From Stenomitos frigidus ULC18 (GTDB lineage Bacteria; Cyanobacteriota; Cyanobacteriia; Leptolyngbyales; Leptolyngbyaceae), in assembly GCF_003003795.1 (NCBI RefSeq), contig NZ_PVWK01000149.1, positions 1-57,090 of the forward strand: 57,090 nucleotides of DNA. The letters run 5' to 3'. The notes under the pieces were generated by a model, which was not told where the DNA came from, did not search any database, and saw only the letters and a program-made list of their open reading frames with translations. Below are positions 44,588 to 53,127 of the stretch, one piece after another. The stretch's first letter is position 1. Each line of letters opens with the position of its first letter. Both the position numbers and the translations under genes were made by a program.

Positions 44588-45322
44588 ATGCAACTGCTCA
44601 ATGCCGCTACGTCCAATGCATCTGCTAACTCTCATGTGCAACAGCAGATACAGAATCCAATCCTTAAGAGTTTTCATTCATTTCTGGCAAAGCTGGCTCT
44701 TGTTAAAGCATCGGTATCGATGCTCTTTGGAGACAATAGCCTGCAAACGGTTGGTGATCTGGCCTATGGCTTGTTGGCAACTCCTGCCTATGATCTAGTG
44801 GCTCACCACTTAAACCAAGATCCAGCTTGTGCTGCCCTGATCCGCGATCGCTACATTCCGCCTGCCCACGACCTTGATACCTTACTGACCTTGCCCACCG
44901 ATTCTCTGGGGCATATCTACGCAGCCCAGATGAAGAAAGCAGGGTTCGATCCCAATCTCCATGCTGGAATGACCGCAAAATCGGATGCTGAATATGTTGA
45001 GCTACGACTGAGCCAGACTCATGATCTGTGGCATATTGTGACCGGCTTTGACACTTCCGAAATCGATGAAATTGGCTTGCAGGCATTCCATTTGCCACAG
45101 TTTCCCTATCCGCTGGGAACCATGTTGGTCGCAAATAGTTTGATATCCACCACCCTGATGGAACCAGATATGTTGCCCAAGTTGCTGGCAGCGATCGCCC
45201 AGGGTTTTCAAATGGGTAAAACGACCAAACCACTCTTTGCCCAGAAGTGGGAAGAGGATTGGGAAAAGCCCCTGACTCAGTGGCAGAGGGAGTTGAATCT
45301 TCAACCGATCAATAATCAGTAA
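44588..45322 (+). CDS. Coq4-family protein
   Basis: This 244-residue protein contains the Coq4 metal motif HDLWHIVTGFDTSEIDE (H-D-x2-H with the downstream glutamate) at about residues 144-160, preceded by SLGHIYAAQMKKAGFDPN. Coq4 in mitochondria acts on the ubiquinone ring. Cyanobacteria make plastoquinone, and their Coq4-like proteins have no proven role. Here the gene sits between a TetR operator region and an MFS exporter, so a role in handling a lipophilic or toxic compound is plausible but unproven. GGAG precedes the ATG. Confidence 0.85.
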   Translation: MQLLNAATSNASANSHVQQQIQNPILKSFHSFLAKLALVKASVSMLFGDNSLQTVGDLAYGLLATPAYDLVAHHLNQDPACAALIRDRYIPPAHDLDTLLTLPTDSLGHIYAAQMKKAGFDPNLHAGMTAKSDAEYVELRLSQTHDLWHIVTGFDTSEIDEIGLQAFHLPQFPYPLGTMLVANSLISTTLMEPDMLPKLLAAIAQGFQMGKTTKPLFAQKWEEDWEKPLTQWQRELNLQPINNQ

Positions 45323-45516
45323 TTTCTAGAAGATGCTGTTGCGGGATCATGCCTCAATCCAAAAGGATGGGGCTGATCTCGCAAACAGTCAGGTAGCTTT
45401 TTGACTCTATGGTGCGCCTGTTTCCTGACATCAATGTTCGCGATCGCCCTGTCAATGAGCTCTTTCTAGACAAGTAGCCAATTTAACCAACCTTCGCATG
45501 AGATGAGTGAGAAATC

Positions 45517-46722
45517 GTGCTGAAATCCCCTCTACAACTCCCCAGTTTTCGCTGGCTATGGTTGGGTCAAACCTTCATTTTTTGTGCTGCTCAATTCTGG
45601 TTTGTGGCACTAACCTGGCTGGTACTGCAAAAAACAGGCTCAGGTGTTGCTTTAGGAGCAGTATTAATGGCAGCCGCAATTCCCCGTGGCTTGCTCATGC
45701 TGGTGGGCGGTGTCATCAGCGATCGCTTCCCACCCAACGCTATTGCGGCGATCGCCACTGTCATAAACACCATGTTGTCTGGATTGATGACCATGATGTT
45801 GGTGACCGACACCTTTCATCTTCAGGTCGTGGTTGTGATTGCCGCTCTATTCGGCATCTCCGATGCCTTTTTGTACCCCGCGACGCTTGCCTTGCTGCCC
45901 CGCCTGATTCGCAAAGCTCGCTTAGGGCAGGCCAACGCCTGGATGCAAGGGAGTGAGCAGATTACCAATGTGATTGGTCCGGCAGCGGCAGGGTTGATAA
46001 TCGGTACTCTGGGTTTAACCGCCGCCTTTGCCTTCAATACCACCCTCTTTGCGATCGGTGCAGGCTGCGTCTATCTGCTGCGAATCCGTCACAACCCGGC
46101 GATTGTGACCCTAGAACCGCAGGCACTGACCAGCGGTATTGTAGAAGGTCTGAACTATGCCTGGAAACATGCCGGCATTCGGATCAGTTTGCTACTGATC
46201 GCCATGATTAATTTCGCCATTTTAGGACCCATTGTGGTTGGCGTTGCCGAGTTGGTCACGGTGCGGTTTGATGCCGATGCAACAACATTTGGCTACTTGC
46301 AATCGGCTTACGGCATTGGGGCATTACTGGGAGTCTGGATTGCGGGTCAGATGAGTGCGATTAAGCAGCTCAAAACACCCTTAGTGTTACTGGCGGGTGT
46401 GCTGGGTTTAGGACTAATTGCGCTAGGTTTTGCCCCTCACCCCTGGATCGCTGCAACTATCATGATGATGATGGGAATGGGTGGTGGCATTGTCGGCGTG
46501 CTCGGAATCACCTGGTTGCAACAGGAAACTGTCATCTCCATGCAAGGTCGCATGATGAGTCTGGTCATGTTTGCATCGGTGGCGCTTGATCCCTTCTCTC
46601 AAGCCATCTCTGGTGTGCTGCTTGAAATAAATTTGACAGGCTTATTTATTGCAGCAGGCGTCACAATGTTAGTCACGGCTATTGTTTCGTTACTGAGTCA
46701 AGCTAGCGATCGCTCTCTATGA
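45517..46722 (+). CDS. MFS transporter (Bcr/enterobactin-exporter EntS-like)
   Basis: A 401-residue twelve-helix transporter starts at GTG (MLKSPLQLPSFRWLWLGQTFIFCAAQFWFVALTWLVLQKTGSG). The A-type loop MLVGGVISDRFPPNAIA and GISDAFLYPATLALLPRLIRKARLGQANAWMQGSEQITNVIGPAAAGLII are characteristic of the drug:H+ / siderophore exporter branch (MFS_3). It is the last gene of the TetR-controlled module, 194 bases after the coq4-like gene. Substrate unknown. Confidence 0.88.
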   Translation: MLKSPLQLPSFRWLWLGQTFIFCAAQFWFVALTWLVLQKTGSGVALGAVLMAAAIPRGLLMLVGGVISDRFPPNAIAAIATVINTMLSGLMTMMLVTDTFHLQVVVVIAALFGISDAFLYPATLALLPRLIRKARLGQANAWMQGSEQITNVIGPAAAGLIIGTLGLTAAFAFNTTLFAIGAGCVYLLRIRHNPAIVTLEPQALTSGIVEGLNYAWKHAGIRISLLLIAMINFAILGPIVVGVAELVTVRFDADATTFGYLQSAYGIGALLGVWIAGQMSAIKQLKTPLVLLAGVLGLGLIALGFAPHPWIAATIMMMMGMGGGIVGVLGITWLQQETVISMQGRMMSLVMFASVALDPFSQAISGVLLEINLTGLFIAAGVTMLVTAIVSLLSQASDRSL

Positions 46723-46749
46723 GTTTTGGATAAAAGGTTCGGGATTGCC

Positions 46750-46841
46750 ACCTAACGTTTGCGCTCACCGGACGCAGATAGTCTTTGTAACTAACCAACG
46801 ATGTTGAATTGTTCAGGCGCAGCGGGGTTGTTCTACCGCTG
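46750..46841. other. Degenerate attC-like half site
   Basis: ACCTAAC at 46750-46756 fits RYYYAAC and is followed by GTTTGCGCTCACCGGACGC, the same sequence style as the other attC-like sites. The opposite end is weak: GGCGCAGCGGGGTTG at 46817-46831 (roughly GCGCT against AGCGC) lacks a clear GTTRRRY box. It lies downstream of the leftward brnA gene, the expected place. I treat it as a decayed or partial site. Confidence 0.35.
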
Positions 46842-46852
46842 GCAAGGTGCGA

Positions 46853-47146
46853 TCAATTAGATGTAGCATGAGCGACTTCACTCAACGCCTCCTCAATCAC
46901 CGAGTCACTCACGCCACGACGTTTCAAACTTGCTACCAAAGCTGTCACCGTTTCACCTTCAAATCGCTCTAAATCAACTCGCAACCCTTGACCGATATAG
47001 GCGCGAATTAAAGGCTGATAGCCTGAAAACCCCAATAACGGCGCAACTCTCTTCAGATCTTCTACCACATCTTCAGGCATCCTAATGGTCACACTGGTCA
47101 TCGGGCGGTTGCGATCGAGGCGTTGCTTTAGGGCTTCAACTTTCAT
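46853..47146 (-). CDS. brnA: BrnA-type antitoxin (ribbon-helix-helix)
   Basis: A 97-residue protein starts MKVEALKQRLDRNRPMTSVTIRMPEDVVEDLKRVAPLLGFSGYQPLIRAYIGQGLRVDLERFE. The central part is the ribbon-helix-helix DNA-binding fold seen in BrnA antitoxins, which neutralise BrnT and repress the operon. Its start overlaps the end of brnT by 11 bases. The ATG at 47146 has GGAGAGAG upstream; a longer reading runs back into brnT and is rejected. Confidence 0.85.
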   Translation of the reverse strand: MKVEALKQRLDRNRPMTSVTIRMPEDVVEDLKRVAPLLGFSGYQPLIRAYIGQGLRVDLERFEGETVTALVASLKRRGVSDSVIEEALSEVAHATSN

Positions 47147-47426
47147 AATCTGCTCTCTCCTGACGAGTTGCTTTGCGTGCTGAGATAATCCGTATGCCCA
47201 TCTCTTCTTGCTGAATGTGAACGACATACAGCAGATTCCATCGAGCATCTAGCCCAATGACAGCATCCCGTGCCTCATCATTGCGGCTCACATCAACAAG
47301 CATGAGGAAGGGATCGAAAAAAGCTTCAGCCGCTTGCTGAAAGGTAATCCCATCATGATTGAGCGGATTGATTCGCGCTTTTTCATCATCCCAAGAGAAG
47401 GTAATGCCATTCAGGACAAAGTACAC
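47136..47426 (-). CDS. brnT: BrnT-type toxin (ribonuclease)
   Basis: A 96-residue protein fits BrnT: FSWDDEKARINPLNHDGITFQQAAEAFFDPF, then ARDAVIGLDARWNLLYVVHIQQEEMGIRIISARKATRQERADYE. BrnT is a RelE-like ribonuclease that blocks translation; the C-terminal RIISARKATRQER patch carries residues important in the family. The pair looks complete. It lies between attC-like sequences, and toxin-antitoxin genes are common in integron cassettes. Confidence 0.9.
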   Translation of the reverse strand: MYFVLNGITFSWDDEKARINPLNHDGITFQQAAEAFFDPFLMLVDVSRNDEARDAVIGLDARWNLLYVVHIQQEEMGIRIISARKATRQERADYES

Positions 47427-47521
47427 ACTTATACTCTGTTATTTTAGACAAGGCGTATGTACGATGTCAATACGAATTAATGGAGACCGACTATGCTCTA
47501 CGATCACAACCTAAAACGAAG

Positions 47522-47608
47522 CGGTAACGGCAAAACGCAGCGGCGGCAAAATAAACTTGGCAACCCAGCAGGTGGCTTTTGTCCGTCCGCTGCCGTGACG
47601 TGTTAGGC
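47522..47608. other. attC-like recombination site 3
   Basis: GTTAGGC at 47602-47608 matches R' exactly, and the opposite end CGGTAAC (47522-47528) roughly fits R''. The inner arms CAGCGGCGGCAAAA (47538-47551) and TTTTGTCCGTCCGCTG (47577-47592) pair over 14 bp with two unpaired T bases on the right arm, as in attC hairpins with extrahelical bases. Span 87 bases, equal to site 2. No gene lies between 47427 and 47724. Confidence 0.6.
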
Positions 47609-47724
47609 ATCAATCGCTGGAATAAAAAAGCGGTAAAGGCTTTGGACAGATGTCAATATTGGTTTCCCTTACGCTAAACTATCCAGAACGCTAGAACGGG
47701 AATGGTTATGCTGCAATACTTTGA

Positions 47725-48705
47725 TCAACAGCCTCGGGGATGATAGTAGAGTAGAGTCCCTTGTTCTGGTGTCCACCACTGAATCCAACCTTCATGGAAC
47801 TCAATCGGTTCGCTATGTGTTTTGCAGTAATCTTGGGGAATGCTGATACGAACCCGCATCCAGTTTCCTTGAATTTCTATCGGTTCGATCCCATAGTCTC
47901 CCTCTAAGAAGGTTCCGTCAGTTGGAAAGCTAACCTCACTTGTAGGGGTAGATTCACGTCTAAGTCGCTGATCAGAAGATGGAGCATGATCCCGAAACTG
48001 CAACCAACCCCGATTATTCCTTTGGTTTACGTCGCTGGGTTGAAAAATATCCTTCCAGTATTGAATTCTCAGTGGGCGATCGCCCAGCCTCAAGTGAGAC
48101 GTATATGCCCAAGCAACTCCACGATGGCTCAATGTAGGTAAGCCATAGCGAAACTGAAACCAACCATCAGATTGTTCATTCAACACAATAAATGAGAAGG
48201 TCTCGTAAGAAGTTTGAAGCAAACTGGGTTCTAGCCTAGAAATTTGGGGCTTAGAGGAGGATAAATCAACTAGCCAACCACAGGCAATCCATCCCCATGC
48301 GTTGCCATGGGGGGCATCGTAGAGGGGAAGGCGCAGATGACTTAACCACTCATAACCTGGATTCCATTCAGCATGATTAGAGTCTGAACGTTCTTCTCTA
48401 CGTTCAACTAAAAATCCGATACCAAAATTCGAACCTACAGGATGAGTCTTTTGAATCTGAGTGACAAAGAGGGGTTCTGGGAGAGGGGGAAATGAAACCG
48501 ATTGAGGAGAAGAATTGACAACACAAGAAGAGGCTCTATTCTCGATTTGAGATGGGTTAGAGCGGATGCTACCCGAAGTCGGTATCTCTGCTTCTCGATG
48601 GCGGCTAGCTTGGGTAGCAGAGATACCGCTGTTAAACTGACAGGCTGAAGTTACCATCAGCGAAAGTGGCAGGATAAACACAGTTCTTTGCCGCTTTAAA
48701 GTCAT
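47725..48705 (-). CDS. Probable lipoprotein of unknown function
   Basis: A 326-residue protein begins with MTLKRQRTVFILPLSLMVTSACQ, a lipoprotein-type signal with the modified cysteine near residue 22. A Ser-rich stretch (about 25-75) follows. The main domain has repeated Trp/Gly segments: WLSHLRLPLYDAPHGNAWGWIACGWLV, WFQFRYGLPTLSHRGVAWAYTSHL and WMRVRISIPQDYC. The pattern hints at beta-rich SH3-like units, but I cannot name a family. It lies between attC-like site 3 and a 40-base tandem repeat. Confidence 0.65.
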   Translation of the reverse strand: MTLKRQRTVFILPLSLMVTSACQFNSGISATQASRHREAEIPTSGSIRSNPSQIENRASSCVVNSSPQSVSFPPLPEPLFVTQIQKTHPVGSNFGIGFLVERREERSDSNHAEWNPGYEWLSHLRLPLYDAPHGNAWGWIACGWLVDLSSSKPQISRLEPSLLQTSYETFSFIVLNEQSDGWFQFRYGLPTLSHRGVAWAYTSHLRLGDRPLRIQYWKDIFQPSDVNQRNNRGWLQFRDHAPSSDQRLRRESTPTSEVSFPTDGTFLEGDYGIEPIEIQGNWMRVRISIPQDYCKTHSEPIEFHEGWIQWWTPEQGTLLYYHPRGC

Positions 48706-48768
48706 CGTGAATGCTTCTTAAAATCTTTGCTTTGATAGATTCAGATCGAAGCTGCCTAACTTGTTATT

Positions 48769-48927
48769 AGACGGAATCTTTCCACAGATCCATCCTGAAA
48801 TGGGTGAATAGGCAGACAGTTTCCACATAACACCCCTGTTTGGGTAGATAGACGGAATCGTTCCGTATAGTATGCTCATTTGGGCGGATAGGCAGAACCT
48901 TCCCGCATATGTTCGGGTTTGGTATGG
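48769..48927. repeat. Four tandem copies of a 40-base repeat
   Basis: Imperfect copies start at 48769, 48810, 48850 and 48890, with almost exact 40-base spacing. Copies 1 and 3 open with AGACGGAATC and copies 2 and 4 with AGGCAGA; most continue with TTTCC or GTTCC and CATA, and end in TTTGGG plus GAT. The alternation points to doubling of an 80-base unit. The period is not a multiple of three, so it is not a coding repeat. It lies upstream of the lipoprotein gene on that gene's 5' side. Confidence 0.75.
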
Positions 48928-48969
48928 CGATCGAGACATCACTTAGACAAAGGCGTCTCACCAAAATAC

Positions 48970-48989
48970 GGACGTTACATGTAACGTCC
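48970..48989. repeat. 20-base palindrome GGACGTTACATGTAACGTCC
   Basis: An exact 20-base palindrome identical to the core of the one at 36008-36041. It lies downstream of the leftward argD gene. It is one more member of the dispersed palindrome family of this genome. Confidence 0.85.
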
Positions 48990-49038
48990 CTAGCAAATGA
49001 AAGATGAAAGATTTGACTTCGCTTTTGTTGGCTTGGCG

Positions 49039-50316
49039 TTAGAGAGAAGCAAACGCTTGCTCAACAGCGCTTAACGCCTGATTGATCTCATCTGCCGTCA
49101 CAATCAGCGGTGGCACAAAGCGCACCACTTTAGGGCCCGCAGGCACCAACAGCAGCCCGTTTGCCATTGTGACTTTGACAATTTCGGGAGACGTCAGCGG
49201 CGAGTCGGCTTTAATTTCCAGACCGTTGATTAAGCCCCACCCGCGCACTTCAGCGATGTGATTGGGGTACTTTTGCGCGATCGCCCTTAGTCCTTCTCTC
49301 AACTGCTCACCCCGATCGCGCACATTTGCCAGCAGGTTTTCGCGTTCGATCGTTTCGCAGACAGCTAGCGCGACCCCGCAGGCAAAGGGATTACCGCCAA
49401 AGGTGCTCGCATGATCGCCAGGTTGGAAGACATTGCAGAACGACTTGCAGAGCATGGCACCGATCGGAATACCGCCACCGAGACCTTTTGCCGAGGTAAA
49501 GATGTCTGGTTCAATGCCCAGATTTTCGTAGCCCCAGAGTTGCCCAGAGCGTCCCATCCCAACCTGTACTTCATCGAGAATCAGCAGGATGCCGCGCTCA
49601 TCACAAAGCTGCCGCACTCGCTGGAAGTAAGCGCGATCGCCCGGACGCACTCCGCCTTCTCCTTGTAGAGCCTCAAGCATGATAGCTGCGACTCGCCGCC
49701 CACCATTGTCCAGTTCATCCAGCGCTGTTTCTAGAGCAGCAATATCGTTGTACGTCACATAGTGGAAACCAGGCACCAGCGGGCTGAAGCTTTTCTGGTA
49801 CTTGGGCTGTCCAGTCGCAGTGACCGTTGCCAGTGTCCGTCCGTGGAAGCTGGCGTGTGCCGTAATGATGACTGGATCCGCAATATTGAGGACTTCGTGA
49901 GCGTATTTCCGCGCCAGTTTGATGGCACCTTCGTTGGCTTCGGCTCCAGAGTTGCAGAAGAACACGCGATCGGCGCAGGAATGTTCGACCAACCATTTCG
50001 CCAATGCACCTTGCTGCGGTACGTAGTAAAGGTTAGAGACATGATGGAGCGTCTGAATTTGCTCCGTTACTGCTTTCACCATCACCGGATGCGCGTGACC
50101 CAACGTACAGGTAGCAATCCCGGCGACAAAATCCAGATACTCGCGCCCGTCCGTATCCCATACACGGCAACCCGTTCCACGCTCCAGGGCGATCGGATAG
50201 CGGGCATAGGTCGTCATCACATGCTCGTCAAAGTCCGCTGCACTGAAAGGACTGTCGTGATCAAGCAAGGGGGTTGCGATCGTGGGTAGGGGTTGAACTA
50301 GCGCTTCTGGACTCAC
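49039..50316 (-). CDS. argD: Acetylornithine aminotransferase
   Basis: This PLP enzyme of arginine synthesis makes N-acetylornithine from the semialdehyde. The 425-residue protein is a class III aminotransferase with FVAGIATCTLGHAHP, HVSNLYYVPQQGALAKWLV, FFCNSGAEANEGAIKLARKY, HGRTLATVTATGQPKYQ, ILDEVQVGMGRSGQLWGYE (the PLP aspartate lies in DEVQ) and the Schiff-base lysine in TSAKGLGGGIPIGA. The N-terminus is slightly longer than in E. coli. No other arg gene is nearby. Confidence 0.95.
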   Translation of the reverse strand: MSPEALVQPLPTIATPLLDHDSPFSAADFDEHVMTTYARYPIALERGTGCRVWDTDGREYLDFVAGIATCTLGHAHPVMVKAVTEQIQTLHHVSNLYYVPQQGALAKWLVEHSCADRVFFCNSGAEANEGAIKLARKYAHEVLNIADPVIITAHASFHGRTLATVTATGQPKYQKSFSPLVPGFHYVTYNDIAALETALDELDNGGRRVAAIMLEALQGEGGVRPGDRAYFQRVRQLCDERGILLILDEVQVGMGRSGQLWGYENLGIEPDIFTSAKGLGGGIPIGAMLCKSFCNVFQPGDHASTFGGNPFACGVALAVCETIERENLLANVRDRGEQLREGLRAIAQKYPNHIAEVRGWGLINGLEIKADSPLTSPEIVKVTMANGLLLVPAGPKVVRFVPPLIVTADEINQALSAVEQAFASL

Positions 50317-50506
50317 CGAAATAGCTCCTCAAACTGACACAATAACTTGGAAAAGTGTCTTCTAGACTTTGGACTATAGACGTTAGACTCTAGACTGCGT
50401 GAAGGGTCTGGTCACGCACCGGAATTGCTTTCGGTTTAACGTCAAGTGCTGAGCGTTCAAGTCTAAGGCACTGAACCTGACTATAGCTTATCCATTTGCC
50501 AGCGCT

Positions 50507-52123
50507 ATGCGTTGGCTCTCAGGTCAAGTTCCCATGACATCTTTGCTTGCAGTCGTCGGTGGCGAACAGTCGAACGCCGCTCAATTAGTCACGGTGCTCA
50601 TCATTCTGTTGTTGGTGGCAACAGGTGTAGCACTGGTGTCACGGTGGCTTCGCATCCCCTATGTCACTGGGCTCGTAGTGGCCGGACTGTTAATTACAGA
50701 ACTCCTACCGCGCCGGATTGGACTCGATTCGGCGTTGATTCTTAATCTTTTCCTACCCATTCTGCTGTTTGAAGCCGCGATTAATACCGATATTAGTCGC
50801 CTTCGCAGCACAATCAAGCCCGTCACCCTACTGGCAGGCCCTGGTGTCATCATTGCCTCTGGTGTCACTGCCGCCATTCTCAAGTTTGGCTTAGGCTTGC
50901 CCTGGATTTCAGCCCTACTGATCGGCGTGATTCTCGCGATTACAGATACGGTTTCTGTGATTGCTGTCTTTAAAGAAGTGACGGTGCCGCCGCGTCTTAT
51001 CACCATTGTGGAAGGTGAAAGCCTCTTTAACGATGGTATGGCGCTGGTCTTGTTCAGCTTGATTCTAAAAGTAAACGCGACAGGCTCCCTCACTGTTGCT
51101 GAGGGCATTCAGGAATTACTGGTGGTGATCCTCGGTGGGGGCATCATCGGCTTGGCGATCGGCTACCTGGGTGTAGGACTCTATGCCCGATCGGACGACT
51201 CGCTCAGCAATATTCTGTTAACCGTCGCGATCGCGCTGGGTACCTTTCAGCTCAGCCAGTTCTTAGGAATGTCAGGCGTCGTGGCCGTGGTAGTAGCGGG
51301 ACTGGTCGTCGGCAATCTAGAGCGCTCCCAGACCGTCTCTGCGTCCAGTCGTATTACCGTCCTGAGCTTCTGGGAATATGCAGGCTTTGGGGTCAACACC
51401 TTCATTTTTCTGCTGATTGGCATTGAAATCAACCTGGAAACACTGCTGCGAACCTTGCCTGCCGTGCTGTTGGCGGTACTGGCTTACCAGGTAGGACGCT
51501 TTCTGTCGGTGTATCCACTGCTGGCGATCGTCAAGCGGTTCGATCGCAACTTGCCCTTACGATGGCAGCACGTCCTTTTTCTTGGCAACATCAAAGGCTC
51601 GCTGTCGATGGCCTTAGCCCTCAGCTTGCCCGCCGCACTACCCGATCGCGAAGCCCTCATTGCGCTTGTCTTTGGCTCTGTTTTGCTCTCGCTCGTCGGG
51701 CAGGGGGTGAGCCTACCGTGGCTCATCAACCGTCTAGAATTGGTGCATACCTCCGAGTCGCAACAGTGGATTGAGTCACTTCAATCCCAGCTCATCACCG
51801 CAAAAGCCGCTCAGGATGAATTGGATACGCTCCTCAAAACGGGCGTACTGCCCAAAGCCGTTTACGAAGAAATGCGTGCCAGTTATCAGGTGCGTATTGC
51901 CGCAGCCGAACGCACCTTACGCGACTTCTACAACCGTCGCCCCGACAAACTGACCGCCGCTAGCGGCAGAATTGCTCGCCTCGATGCCATTCGTCGTCGC
52001 CTCCTGTTGGCAGAAAAAGATGCCCTTAACGAAGCTCTCCGGAAGCGAGTCCTGTCAGAAGATGTGGTGCGATCGCGCGTCCAGGCGATCGACCAACAGC
52101 TACTGAATCTAGAAGATGATTAA
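50507..52123 (+). CDS. Na+/H+ antiporter, CPA1 (NhaP-like) family
   Basis: This 538-residue protein has twelve or more helices and a cytoplasmic C-tail of about 125 residues. CPA1 marks are the IPYVTGLVVAGLLI opening, LPILLFEAAINTDISRLR, ILAITDTVSVIAVFKEV with the T-D pair, VEGESLFNDGMALVLFSLIL with the N-D pair that carries the ion, and GNIKGSLSMALALSLP. It exchanges Na+ or K+ for protons for pH and salt balance. The start may be ATG 50507 or 50534. The C-tail is helical (LQSQLITAKAAQDELDTLL, LNEALRKRVLSEDVVRSRV) and may regulate activity. Confidence 0.92.
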   Translation: MRWLSGQVPMTSLLAVVGGEQSNAAQLVTVLIILLLVATGVALVSRWLRIPYVTGLVVAGLLITELLPRRIGLDSALILNLFLPILLFEAAINTDISRLRSTIKPVTLLAGPGVIIASGVTAAILKFGLGLPWISALLIGVILAITDTVSVIAVFKEVTVPPRLITIVEGESLFNDGMALVLFSLILKVNATGSLTVAEGIQELLVVILGGGIIGLAIGYLGVGLYARSDDSLSNILLTVAIALGTFQLSQFLGMSGVVAVVVAGLVVGNLERSQTVSASSRITVLSFWEYAGFGVNTFIFLLIGIEINLETLLRTLPAVLLAVLAYQVGRFLSVYPLLAIVKRFDRNLPLRWQHVLFLGNIKGSLSMALALSLPAALPDREALIALVFGSVLLSLVGQGVSLPWLINRLELVHTSESQQWIESLQSQLITAKAAQDELDTLLKTGVLPKAVYEEMRASYQVRIAAAERTLRDFYNRRPDKLTAASGRIARLDAIRRRLLLAEKDALNEALRKRVLSEDVVRSRVQAIDQQLLNLEDD

Positions 52124-52275
52124 GCAGAAGGCTAAAACTCAAAACTCTTAGAGTCACTGACCACTGACCACTCAAAGCTCCTTTCCTCAATTCCTTCCGA
52201 CTCACTAGACTGGGCATACAATTGAATTAACTGAATACACTTACTAACTCTGCATCACCCGCAGGAGCAATATCT

Positions 52276-53079
52276 ATGGAATCTCTGATTGCCGCCCTGG
52301 CCTTAGCAGTGGTTGGCTACATCGCTGGTTCAGTCAAAATCATCAACGAAGGCAACGAAGGTATTGTGGAGCGCCTGGGACAGTATCGGCGTAGCTTGAA
52401 GCCGGGACTCAACTTTGTCATTCCTGTCTTCGATACGGTGCTGGTTGAAACAACGCGTGAACAGATTCTTGACGTCGATCCGCAGCAGACCATTACCCGC
52501 GATAACGTACCGCTAACCGTTGATGCGGTCATGTTTTGGAAAATCCTTGATGTCCCAAAAGCCTACTATGGCGTTGAAGATCTAGAGTCAGCCTTGACTA
52601 ATTTGGTTGTCACGGCGCTCCGGGGTGAGATTGGTCAAATGGATCTGCGGGAAACGGTTTCGGGACGCAACAAAATTAATCAATCGCTCCTGCATCAACT
52701 GGACGAAGCAACCGAAAGCTGGGGCGTGAAAGTCATGCGAGTCGAAGTGCAGGAGCTTGCGCCTTCTAAAACCATGCTGGAATCGCTGGAGTTAGAACGC
52801 GCGGCTGAGAGTAAGCGCAAAGCAACGATGTCAGAAACGGAGTCAACGGTCGAGTCGATTCAACGCATTTCCAGAGCCCTTCACGGGCAACCCAACTCGC
52901 AAGCCGTGCTGCAATACCTGATCGCACAAAAATATGTGGATGCCAATCTGAAGTTGAGCGAAAGCGATAACTCCAAAATCATCTTTATGGATCCCAAAGC
53001 TCTGACCGAAACGATCGGCGAACTCATCTCAGCCGATCAGACCGAACTTGGGAATAATGGGAATGGTACCAATTTGTAA
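52276..53079 (+). CDS. SPFH/stomatin-like (paraslipin) protein
   Basis: A 267-residue membrane-scaffold protein. An N-terminal hydrophobic anchor (LIAALALAVVGYIAGSVKII) is followed by the SPFH domain: EGIVERLGQYRRSLKPGLNFVIPVFDTV, TRDNVPLTVDAVMFWKILDVPKAYYGVEDLESALTNLVVTALRGEIGQMDL. A helical C-terminus (LELERAAESKRKATMSETESTVESI) follows. Such proteins form oligomeric rings and organise membrane domains or regulate proteases. It is preceded by AGGAGCAA. It follows the antiporter gene after a 152-base gap. Confidence 0.9.
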   Translation: MESLIAALALAVVGYIAGSVKIINEGNEGIVERLGQYRRSLKPGLNFVIPVFDTVLVETTREQILDVDPQQTITRDNVPLTVDAVMFWKILDVPKAYYGVEDLESALTNLVVTALRGEIGQMDLRETVSGRNKINQSLLHQLDEATESWGVKVMRVEVQELAPSKTMLESLELERAAESKRKATMSETESTVESIQRISRALHGQPNSQAVLQYLIAQKYVDANLKLSESDNSKIIFMDPKALTETIGELISADQTELGNNGNGTNL

Positions 53080-53127
53080 TGGCTTTGCAGCTAAATAGCG
53101 ACTAGAGGAAGCAGGGGAGAAAACTTT

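Noticed and set aside
48769-48927. CRISPR array
   Set aside because: Copies are directly adjacent without spacers, are only partly alike, and no cas gene is present.
48718-48942. Open frame of 74 residues upstream of the lipoprotein gene
   Set aside because: It lies wholly over the 40-base tandem repeat, whose period is not a multiple of three, so the amino acid pattern is a by-product.
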